NCBI GenBank assembly: GCA_019424865.1
Contig: JAHYYS010000095.1
Location: 1 to 5,493 of the forward strand
Direction: 5' to 3'
DNA: 5,493 bases
Origin: a bacterium
GTDB taxonomy: Bacteria; Bacillota; Clostridia; Oscillospirales; Oscillospiraceae
Below are positions 1 to 4,426 of the stretch, one piece after another; within the stretch, counting starts at the first letter, position 1, and each line of letters opens with the position of its first letter. Under the pieces are notes generated by a model that made no database searches, was not told where the DNA came from, and saw nothing but the letters and a program-made list of their open reading frames with translations. Both the position numbers and the translations under genes were made by a program.

Positions 1-350
1 GCCAGCACCACCGGCTTGCCCGAGCGCAGGAGCATGTTGGCCACCTCCTGGTCGGCGGCGGTCATGCCCGTCTTCACGTCGCACACCAGGACAATGACGG
101 TGGCCGACTGGATGGCGATCTCCGCCTGCTCCCGCATAAAGGACAGGATCTGGTCGTCGGTGCCCGGCTCGATGCCGCCGGTGTCCACAATGTCAAAGGT
201 CCGGTTTCTCCACTCGCACTGGGCGTACAGCCGGTCCCGGGTGACGCCGGGGGTGTCCTCCACAATGGACAGCCGCTGGCCGCACAGCTTATTAAACAGC
301 ATGGACTTGCCTACATTCGGCCGCCCAACAATCGCGACTAATGGCTTCAT
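1..350 (-). CDS. der: Ribosome-assembly GTPase Der (EngA), N-terminal part, truncated by the window edge
   Basis: Der is an essential GTPase with two tandem G domains that acts in 50S ribosomal subunit maturation. The 116 complete codons present cover most of the first G domain. The P-loop (G1) GRPNVGKS lies at residues 9-16, the G2/switch I segment EDTPGVTRDR at about 31-40 with T37 as the expected Mg-coordinating Thr, and G3 DTGG at 56-59. The reading stops just before the NKxD (G4) motif, which should lie immediately outside the window. The ATG at 350-348 is preferred because GGAAG (358-362) sits 7 nt upstream; an in-frame ATG one codon earlier (353-351) is the alternative. The residue after the P-loop Ser is Met rather than the commoner Thr. 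The gene lies downstream of the DUF512 gene on the same strand and is probably cotranscribed with it. The family assignment is very secure. Confidence 0.97.
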   Translation of the reverse strand, partial: MKPLVAIVGRPNVGKSMLFNKLCGQRLSIVEDTPGVTRDRLYAQCEWRNRTFDIVDTGGIEPGTDDQILSFMREQAEIAIQSATVIVLVCDVKTGMTAADQEVANMLLRSGKPVVL

Positions 351-485
351 CATATCACTTCCTTCGGAAAATCAAGCCCGGGAAACTGGAATTTGGAACG
401 GGCTGCGCCGCCCCGGGCGCATGTTCAGGCTGGCCCGGTCTGGCCGGACCCCTGAAGCTCCGCTTTTCCGTTTCTCATGACTTCT
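351..485 (-). other. Spacer between the DUF512 gene and der
   Basis: These 135 bases separate the DUF512 stop from the der start. I see no convincing promoter and no hairpin followed by a T-run. Only short GC-rich self-complementary bits are present (for example GGTC/GACC and CCCGGG). Read-through from the DUF512 promoter into der is therefore the simplest reading. A 17-codon ATG frame starting at 478 on the minus strand has no support. Confidence 0.5.
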
Positions 486-1862
486 TCACGGGTTATATAG
501 ATAGTACTCCGTCTCCTCCCGCAGCTGAAGCTGCGCCGGCGGAGGCACAGCCAGCCCGCACATGGCGTCCAGCAGCTCATACCCGTCCTGGGCCACCGGG
601 ATCACCGGCACCCCCAGCTCCCGCTCCACGTCGTCCAGGGACACGTCATCCAGGAAGACCCGCTCCCCGGCCCGCAGCATGCTGGCCGGAATCAGCAGGC
701 GCGCGCCCAGCGCCTTTCCCCGCAGCTGTTCGATCAGGTCGCCACCGGTGACCAGCCCGGCCACCGTAATGGTCTCCCCGAAAAAGCGGTTGACAATCGG
801 GTATACGTTCCCCTCTATTTTACCACATTTTCCCCGGGCCATGTCAACCAATTGGGTCAAAAATGGGGCGGCGGATACCCCGGTGGCGATGGAAAAGGGG
901 ACGGCCCCCGCCATCTCCTCCGGCTCCATCAGATCCAGCCCCCGCCGGAACTCCTCCGTCAGCAGGCGCAGCATCCCCACCCCGTTGTCCAGCTGGGTAA
1001 ACTGCTCAAAGTAGTCCTCCGGCGGCAGCGCCCGCTGCGCCAGAAGATAGAGCTCGTCAGAGCACCACACCAGCCGGGTGCCCTTCTCCTCCAGGTGCTT
1101 TTGGGCAAAGGCCTCCACCTGGTCCACCAGGGCGGCGGCCTCCTCCCTGGTATAGGGCCGGAGGGGATAGAGCCCCTCCCGGTAGCGGGTCACCCCCACC
1201 GGCACCACGGAGATACTGTTCACCGCCGGCGCCATCTCCGCCAGGTCGGCCAGGGTCCGGTCCAGCGCGGGCCCGTCGTTGATGCCGGGGCAGGAGACAA
1301 TCTGGCAGTTCATGGTGATGCGGTGTTGGGCAAAGCGGCGCATGATGTCAATGCTCTCCCCCGCCCGCCTGTTTTTCAGCATCTCACAGCGCAGGACCGG
1401 GTCGGTGGTATGGACGGACACGTTGATGGGCGAGATGCGCAGGTCGATGATCCGCTGCACCTCCCGCTGGGACAGGTTGGTCAGGGTCAGATAGTTGCCC
1501 ATGAGGAAGGACAGCCGGGCGTCGTCGTCCTTGAAATACAGGCTCTTGCGCATGCCGGGGGGCATCTGGTCCACAAAGCAGAAGATGCAGTTGTTGGCGC
1601 AGGAGCGGGCCCGGTCCATCAGATAGGTCTCAAACTCCAGCCCCAGGTCCTCCCCCTCCTGCTTCTTCACCCGGACGGTCCGCTCCGCCCCGTCCGGCTC
1701 CCGCAGCTTCAGCTCCAGCCGGGGGTCATAGCTGTAAAATTTGTAGTCCAGCACGTCCACAACGGGGTGGCCGTTGATGTGGGTCAGGGTCTCCCCCACC
1801 CGCACCCCGGCCCGGTGGGCCGGGCTTCTGGGCTCTACCGACCGGATCTGCGTCATGCTCAT
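486..1862 (-). CDS. DUF512 protein with PDZ-like and radical SAM domains
   Basis: This 458-residue protein is full length for the clostridial DUF512 family, whose biochemical role is unknown. A PDZ-like domain occupies about residues 4-65 (SPAHRAGVRVGE near the start, then NGHPVVDVLDY). The radical SAM 4Fe-4S motif CANNCIFC follows, with C88, C92 and C95 (C-x3-C-x2-C), then FVDQMP. A radical SAM barrel-like segment follows (LSFLMGNYLTLTN, SPINVSVHTTDP, NCQIVSCPGINDG). The DUF512 region fills about 220-440 (VPVGVTRYREGLYPL, CSDELYLLA, VTGGDLIEQL, FLDDVSLDD). The ATG at 1862-1860 is chosen because GGGGGAG (1869-1875) lies 6 nt upstream; a second in-frame ATG two codons in would be 12 nt away. 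Location directly upstream of der is a common clostridial arrangement, which hints at a link to translation or the envelope genes that often follow, but this is inference. Family assignment is strong; function is unknown. Confidence 0.95.
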   Translation of the reverse strand: MSMTQIRSVEPRSPAHRAGVRVGETLTHINGHPVVDVLDYKFYSYDPRLELKLREPDGAERTVRVKKQEGEDLGLEFETYLMDRARSCANNCIFCFVDQMPPGMRKSLYFKDDDARLSFLMGNYLTLTNLSQREVQRIIDLRISPINVSVHTTDPVLRCEMLKNRRAGESIDIMRRFAQHRITMNCQIVSCPGINDGPALDRTLADLAEMAPAVNSISVVPVGVTRYREGLYPLRPYTREEAAALVDQVEAFAQKHLEEKGTRLVWCSDELYLLAQRALPPEDYFEQFTQLDNGVGMLRLLTEEFRRGLDLMEPEEMAGAVPFSIATGVSAAPFLTQLVDMARGKCGKIEGNVYPIVNRFFGETITVAGLVTGGDLIEQLRGKALGARLLIPASMLRAGERVFLDDVSLDDVERELGVPVIPVAQDGYELLDAMCGLAVPPPAQLQLREETEYYLYNP

Positions 1863-1909
1863 GGCCTGCTCCCCCTTTTTGTCCCCAGATGCAAAGATTC
1901 GTTCGTGTT

Positions 1910-1938
1910 ATTGTACAACAGGCCCGCCGGGAATGCAA
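1910..1938 (-). promoter_or_regulatory. Sigma-A-type promoter of the DUF512-der unit
   Basis: Read on the minus strand, a -35 TTGCAT (1933-1938) is followed by a 17-nt spacer and a -10 TACAAT (1910-1915). Transcription should begin near 1903, giving a leader of about 40 nt before the DUF512 ATG. The -10 overlaps a short palindrome, TTGTACAA (1911-1918). The hexamers are identical to those of the promoter at 3896-3924. Confidence 0.82.
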
Positions 1939-2017
1939 GGCTGAATCCCGCCTTTCCTCCAGGGGTTGGGTTTTCCCGCGGCGCGCCGTGGGGGTTGCAT
2001 TTCCGTTCCAATTTTCA

Positions 2018-2046
2018 TTGATTCCAGCCGTTTGATATGATAAAAT
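2018..2046 (+). promoter_or_regulatory. Extended -10 promoter for the four-gene membrane cassette
   Basis: A -35 TTGATT (2018-2023), a 17-nt spacer and a -10 TAAAAT (2041-2046) are preceded by TGA, giving the extended -10 form TGn. The start of transcription is expected near 2053. It is divergent from the DUF512 promoter, with about 80 bases between the two -35 boxes. No other good promoter is seen before the first cassette gene. Confidence 0.75.
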
Positions 2047-2102
2047 AAATAAAACAGGAATTTAAATCCCGCTTCCCATAGGGAGAAATCCACAAACGCA
2101 GG

Positions 2103-2142
2103 GCAGAAAGTCTCAGCGGAGCCTGGGGGCTCCCCTTTCTGC
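2103..2142 (+). promoter_or_regulatory. Two-tier hairpin in the leader of the membrane cassette
   Basis: The leader between the predicted start (about 2053) and the first gene contains a perfect 8-bp outer stem, GCAGAAAG (2103-2110) with CTTTCTGC (2135-2142). Inside it is a perfect 6-bp inner stem, GGAGCC (2118-2123) with GGCTCC (2128-2133), and a TGGG loop. No T-run follows, so it is not a simple terminator. It ends 15 nt before the AGGAGGAG ribosome binding site (2158-2165), so it could affect translation or RNA stability. It matches no riboswitch class I can recall. A smaller TCCC/GGGA hairpin lies at 2074-2084. Confidence 0.6.
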
Positions 2143-2177
2143 ACCATCCACTTTATTAGGAGGAGTTGACGGTTGCC

Positions 2178-2393
2178 TTGATTACATTTGCTTCCATGAA
2201 AAAAGTTGTCATTGCCCTTTTGTGTATCGTCATCGTGTGGTGCGTCCTGTCTGCGGCGGTCTTCTTTTTGGAAGCACAGTTTCTCAGCGGCTGGGGGTCC
2301 CTTTTCTTCTACCTGACCGTTGCCGCATTTTCCCTGGCGCTCATCTACATCGTGTGCGTGCTGGAGGCCATCTGGTCTGATTTGAAGCCTTAG
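2178..2393 (+). CDS. Small two-TM membrane protein, first gene of the cassette
   Basis: A protein of about 71 residues, unrecognised. After a short basic start (MKK) there is a strong membrane segment at about residues 10-31 (VVIALLCIVIVWCVLSAAVFF), a short polar turn, and a second at about 41-62 (SLFFYLTVAAFSLALIYIVCVL). It ends in a short polar tail, EAIWSDLKP. The start is uncertain. AGGAGGAG (2158-2165) is followed directly by an in-frame TTG (2166), which is too close. The next in-frame TTG (2178) is 12 nt away and is used here. The ATG at 2196 gives a typical MKK start but is 30 nt from the ribosome binding site. Composition and the leader make a real gene likely. It is the first of four same-strand genes with short gaps and probably shares one mRNA with them. 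No catalytic or binding motif is visible. Confidence 0.68.
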   Translation: MITFASMKKVVIALLCIVIVWCVLSAAVFFLEAQFLSGWGSLFFYLTVAAFSLALIYIVCVLEAIWSDLKP

Positions 2394-2438
2394 CCTCCAG
2401 AAGCACCCTGTCACACTTAATTTTGGGAGGGAATCGCC

Positions 2439-2744
2439 ATGATTATTGAATCCGACCTGCCGCCGGTGCTGTGCGCCGGTTTCCTGGCCGTCCTGCTGCT
2501 GGCCGCTCTGGTTTTGTTTTTCTGCTTCCGCCGCCGGAGCAAGCGGGCTGTGCCTTTCTTTGTCCTTCAGGGGGTGTTCACTGCGGCCGCCTTCCGCTTC
2601 GCCCTCAGTGCTCTGTCCCACCGGCCGGGCAGCGGCATGTTCACCGAGTCCGTCTCGCTGGATGTGGGGCTGGGCGGTCTGTGCTGGGGCGTGAGCATCT
2701 GCTTCATACTGGCCGGGATCTGGCGGCTGTCCCGCTCCAAATAG
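2439..2744 (+). CDS. Small three-TM membrane protein, second gene of the cassette
   Basis: A 101-residue protein of no family I recognise. Three membrane segments are visible at about residues 8-30, 37-59 and 74-96. They are separated by a strongly basic loop (RRRSKR, 31-36) and a polar loop (SHRPGSGMFTES, 60-71). By the positive-inside rule the basic loop should be cytoplasmic, placing the N-terminus outside and the basic C-terminus (RLSRSK) inside. The start is firm: GGGAGGG (2425-2431) lies 7 nt before the ATG. It follows the first gene by 45 bases with no promoter or terminator evident between them, and precedes the third by 39. The context suggests a subunit or accessory of a small membrane complex. 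That is inference only. Confidence 0.82.
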   Translation: MIIESDLPPVLCAGFLAVLLLAALVLFFCFRRRSKRAVPFFVLQGVFTAAAFRFALSALSHRPGSGMFTESVSLDVGLGGLCWGVSICFILAGIWRLSRSK

Positions 2745-2783
2745 CCGCGGCATCCGTCTGTCAATTGAAAAGGAGGGATCGCT

Positions 2784-3203
2784 ATGAAGGCTCCTGGGCT
2801 TCGTCTGTGGCCCGCCGCTCTGCTGTGGGCTCTCTTCCTCTTCTCCCTGATCACAGATCGCCCGCCCGCCGCGCTGGCAGTCTCCGGAGCGTTTGCGGCG
2901 GCGGGCAGCGTCCTCTATTTGTATCCCAAGCTGTCTCTTCGCCAGCAAAACGGTCAAAACCAGGCAGAGCGGATCCTCCGCCGAACCTTCGGCCGATTTA
3001 CCCCGCTGGCGATGTACGGCAGTATCGCGGTGCTGGCGGCGCTGGGAATTGCCTCCCGGTTGTCCCAGAACCGAATCTTAGTCCGGATCTTTTTGCTCTA
3101 TCTGGTTTTCTTCCTGATCTTTGGCCTGTATCTGTGCTATCTGGTATCCGTGGGCAAAAACGAGGAGCAGCACAACCGGGAAAATAAGGGCGGGGATCCA
3201 TAG
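2784..3203 (+). CDS. Four-TM membrane protein, third gene of the cassette
   Basis: A 139-residue protein, unrecognised. Hydrophobic segments lie at about residues 8-24, 28-48, 72-92 and 100-122. A polar, glutamine- and arginine-rich loop (RQQNGQNQAERILRR, about 53-67) separates the two hairpin pairs, and the tail is very polar (KNEEQHNRENKGGDP). An even number of segments with charged loop and tail suggests both ends are cytoplasmic. The ATG is well supported by AGGAGGG (2771-2777) at 6 nt. The sequence just before its start (GGGATCGCT) resembles that before the second gene (GGGAATCGCC), as if the two initiation regions shared an origin or are tuned alike. The gene is spaced as part of the same operon. 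No known catalytic motif is present. Confidence 0.85.
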   Translation: MKAPGLRLWPAALLWALFLFSLITDRPPAALAVSGAFAAAGSVLYLYPKLSLRQQNGQNQAERILRRTFGRFTPLAMYGSIAVLAALGIASRLSQNRILVRIFLLYLVFFLIFGLYLCYLVSVGKNEEQHNRENKGGDP

Positions 3204-3225
3204 CTCCAAAGTTCCATTTTGCAAA

Positions 3226-3237
3226 GGCGCGCCGCAT
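3226..3237 (+). repeat. Left copy of a 12-base repeat bracketing the fourth cassette gene
   Basis: GGCGCGCCGCAT occurs here, and its exact reverse complement occurs at 3652-3663, just after the fourth gene. The core GGCGCGCC is itself palindromic and also occurs at 1980-1987. The copy lies between the third gene's stop and the fourth gene's start. Confidence 0.6.
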
Positions 3238-3245
3238 TTCCCCAA

Positions 3246-3629
3246 ATGACAAGAGTCGGAAAGGTGTTGTTTCCGTTGGAGGCACTTCGTCTTCTCATCT
3301 ACGCCGCTGCGCTGGGGATCGTCATTCCCTCATCTGTCTGGGAGATTCACAAGCTGCGCCACCCCAGCCACAGCATGTTTGCCGCCTATCGGGTGCTGCT
3401 GTCCGGCGACCCGAGGGCGGAACGCATCCCCGCTTTGTTCCGCGCGATGACGGTTGTGGCCTATATTGAGCTGGCCTTCTGTATTGTGGCGGCGCTTCTG
3501 GCATACCTGCTTCGCTGGAACGGACTGTGCACCTACGGGGGGATCCTGCTTGTTCTTTTGGTTTTCCGGGGGATCCGCCATGTGGTCCATTTCCGGTTCA
3601 CCGGCGCCCTGTTTCCGCCGTCGGACTGA
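3246..3629 (+). CDS. Three-TM membrane protein, fourth and last gene of the cassette
   Basis: A 127-residue protein, unrecognised. Membrane segments lie at about 8-29, 68-89 and 93-109, with a long, His- and Arg-rich soluble loop between the first two (EIHKLRHPSHSMFAAYRVLLSGDPRAERI) and a basic stretch after the third (RGIRHVVHFRF). The start is uncertain: no good ribosome binding site precedes the ATG at 3246, nor a TTG at 3219. A TTG at 3276 has GGAAAGG 11 nt upstream and would drop ten residues. The lack of a strong site contrasts with the rest of the cassette and suggests weak or coupled translation. A GGCGCGCCGCAT element sits 9 bases before the start, and its inverted copy lies just after the stop, so this gene is bracketed by a repeat. 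Loose resemblance to the second half of the third protein (F-x3-T-x2-A-x-Y then two TM segments) could mean a distant paralogue. Confidence 0.75.
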   Translation: MTRVGKVLFPLEALRLLIYAAALGIVIPSSVWEIHKLRHPSHSMFAAYRVLLSGDPRAERIPALFRAMTVVAYIELAFCIVAALLAYLLRWNGLCTYGGILLVLLVFRGIRHVVHFRFTGALFPPSD

Positions 3630-3637
3630 ACCCACTC

Positions 3638-3665
3638 TTGGCGCGCCGCACATGCGGCGCGCCAA
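3638..3665 (+). repeat. Perfect 13-bp GC-rich palindrome after the cassette
   Basis: TTGGCGCGCCGCA (3638-3650) and its exact complement (3653-3665) are separated by only CA. It begins 8 bases after the last cassette stop codon, where a transcription terminator would sit. No T-run follows on either strand, so it may instead protect the mRNA 3' end, or be a protein-binding palindrome. Its right arm carries the inverted copy of the 3226-3237 repeat. Confidence 0.8.
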
Positions 3666-3682
3666 AGCTTGTCGAAAAAGCC

Positions 3683-3719
3683 CTCCCGCAGGGAGTTCCT
3701 GCGGCCGCAGCCGCAGGAA
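3683..3719 (+). repeat. Two adjacent short stem-loops
   Basis: The first is CTCCC (3683-3687), loop GCA, GGGAG (3691-3695). The second follows immediately: TTCCTGCGG (3696-3704), a 6-nt loop, CCGCAGGAA (3711-3719). The second contains an inner palindrome, CTGCGGCCGCAG, which could form an alternative fold. Confidence 0.7.
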
Positions 3720-3732
3720 TAAAATTGAATCT

Positions 3733-3765
3733 GTCATTTCCGGCGGCGTGTACGTCGGAAATGAC
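3733..3765 (+). repeat. Inverted repeat with 10-bp perfect arms
   Basis: GTCATTTCCG (3733-3742) pairs with CGGAAATGAC (3756-3765). Allowing one G-U pair the stem extends to 13 bp (through 3745 and 3753), leaving a 7-nt loop, GCGTGTA. Confidence 0.75.
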
Positions 3766-3771
3766 GCCTCT

Positions 3772-3822
3772 CACGAAATTTTGGGCGACAATTTCGCAAG
3801 AAATCGAGCCTGAAATTTCGTG
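3772..3822 (+). repeat. 15-bp stem enclosing a GNRA-capped inner hairpin
   Basis: CACGAAATTTTGGGC (3772-3786) pairs with GCCTGAAATTTCGTG (3808-3822) using two wobble pairs. After a small internal loop (GACA opposite CGA) an inner stem ATTTC/GAAAT (3791-3795 with 3800-3804) closes on GCAA, a GNRA tetraloop. Wobble pairs within a long helix and a GNRA cap look like an RNA fold more than a DNA-binding palindrome. This is inference; no family match is claimed. Confidence 0.7.
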
Positions 3823-3830
3823 CGGCCTAC

Positions 3831-3880
3831 TCGAAAAAGTGGCTTGTCAATTTCTATCAATTGACAAGCCACTTTTTCGA
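3831..3880. terminator. Perfect 22-bp hairpin, likely bidirectional intrinsic terminator
   Basis: The arms at 3831-3852 and 3859-3880 are exact complements around a 6-nt loop, TCTATC. Each arm carries AAAAAGTGGC or its complement GCCACTTTTT, so either strand yields a stable stem ending in a U5 tract. It lies between the cassette and the VOC gene and ends 15 bases before the VOC -35 box, so it insulates the two units. A 22-bp perfect stem is longer than a terminator needs. Confidence 0.78.
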
Positions 3881-3895
3881 CAGTCTCCCTTTGCA

Positions 3896-3924
3896 TTGCA
3901 TTCCGGCGGCCGATTTGATACAAT
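3896..3924 (+). promoter_or_regulatory. Sigma-A-type promoter of the VOC gene
   Basis: A -35 TTGCAT (3896-3901), a 17-nt spacer and a -10 TACAAT (3919-3924), with TGA just before the -10. A second TTGCAT overlaps upstream at 3891-3896. Transcription should start near 3931, giving a leader of about 30 nt. The hexamers and spacer length are identical to those of the DUF512 promoter. Confidence 0.83.
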
Positions 3925-3961
3925 AGCCCGGACAACAAGAATCTGAACAGGAGGAATCCCC

Positions 3962-4333
3962 ATGACGACCTTCCATCATTTTAATTTCAATGTGCTGGAT
4001 CTGGATCGGAGCCTGGACTTCTACCGCCGGGCGCTGAACCTGACCCCGGTGCGGAAGAAGGAGGCCGGCGACGGCTCCTTCCGCCTGGTGTATCTGGGGG
4101 ACGAGGGGGGCAGCCCCTTCCAGCTGGAGCTGACCTGGCTGCGGGACCGCACCCAGCCCTATGACCTGGGGGAGTGCGAATTCCATCTGGCCTTTGTCAC
4201 CGACCAGTTTGACGCCCTCCACGCCCTGCATCAGGAGATGGGCTGTATCTGCTTTGAAAACCCGGCCATGGGCATCTACTTCATCTCCGACCCGGATGGC
4301 TACTGGATCGAGATCGTCCCGGAGCGCGGCTGA
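3962..4333 (+). CDS. VOC-superfamily protein, glyoxalase I (lactoylglutathione lyase)-like
   Basis: A 123-residue cytosolic protein with the paired beta-alpha-beta-beta-beta modules of the vicinal oxygen chelate fold. The glyoxalase I signature is visible: FNVLDLDRSLDFYRRAL near the start, FQLELTW in the middle, EFHLAFVTDQFD at the start of the second module, and FISDPDGYWIEIV at the end. Putative metal ligands are H5 or H6, E56, H75 and E117, matching the His-Glu-His-Glu set of GloA. Length is close to the short clostridial and GloA forms. AGGAGG (3949-3954) lies 7 nt before the ATG, and a dedicated promoter precedes it, so it is a single-gene unit. A role in detoxifying methylglyoxal-type aldehydes is plausible. 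However, VOC members also serve as isomerases, dioxygenases and resistance proteins, and many clostridia lack glutathione, so the substrate is open. Confidence 0.92.
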   Translation: MTTFHHFNFNVLDLDRSLDFYRRALNLTPVRKKEAGDGSFRLVYLGDEGGSPFQLELTWLRDRTQPYDLGECEFHLAFVTDQFDALHALHQEMGCICFENPAMGIYFISDPDGYWIEIVPERG

Positions 4334-4360
4334 CCCGGCGCGTTCCCCTTCATCCCGTGA

Positions 4361-4401
4361 GAAACGCCTCAAGTGCACAAGCTGTGCTCCTGAGGCGTTT
4401 C
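4361..4401. terminator. Hairpin shared by the convergent VOC and membrane-protein genes
   Basis: GAAACGCCTCA (4361-4371) pairs perfectly with TGAGGCGTTTC (4391-4401). A second stem, GCACA/TGTGC (4375-4379 with 4383-4387), sits inside. It lies in the gap between two convergent stop codons and probably ends transcription from one or both sides. The T-runs are short (CCCTTTTCC on the plus strand), so efficiency is uncertain. Confidence 0.7.
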
Positions 4402-4426
4402 CCTTTTCCAGCGGCCCGCCGGGAAA

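Larger units (their letters stand above)
3670..3882. repeat. Palindrome-cluster block bounded by 11-base inverted repeats, possible MITE- or REP-like element
   Basis: TGTCGAAAAAG (3670-3680) and its exact reverse complement CTTTTTCGACA (3872-3882) bracket 213 bases that hold no credible gene. Five further stem-loops lie inside: 3683-3695, 3696-3719, 3733-3765, 3772-3822 and 3831-3880. A third, internal TCGAAAAAG is at 3831-3839. Several arms are perfect or contain G-U pairs, so folding as RNA as well as DNA is plausible. No target-site duplication is obvious beside the bracketing repeats, and no transposase is present. It could be a non-autonomous mobile element, a cluster of repetitive extragenic palindromes, or a structured transcript. 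Confidence 0.5.

Noticed and set aside
852..2021. Long open frame on the plus strand (389 codons) opposite the DUF512 gene
   Set aside because: It is rich in Gly, His, Pro, Leu and Val without domain character, as expected for the antisense of a GC-rich gene. The opposite strand encodes a clear full-length family member with promoter and ribosome binding site.
1908..2957. 349-codon minus-strand frame across the cassette promoter and the first genes
   Set aside because: It is Gln-, Arg- and Gly-rich and low in structure, and it runs through promoters and several plus-strand genes with good ribosome binding sites. It is an open frame by chance.
3701..3708. NotI (GCGGCCGC) and AscI (GGCGCGCC) sites as a sign of cloning-vector sequence
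   Set aside because: They lie within natural-looking palindromes continuous with bacterial genes, and no vector backbone features are present.
3638..3882. CRISPR array
   Set aside because: The repeats are different palindromes, not one direct repeat with regular spacers, and no cas gene is present.
3454..3946. Plus-strand frames running through the palindrome block
   Set aside because: They overlap the fourth cassette gene in other frames and read through inverted repeats. The encoded sequences are Arg-, Pro- and Ser-rich with no conserved character.
3857..4378. 173-codon minus-strand frame opposite the VOC gene
   Set aside because: The plus strand encodes a VOC protein with all metal ligands, a promoter and a ribosome binding site. 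The antisense frame has no domain and reads into the terminator hairpin.
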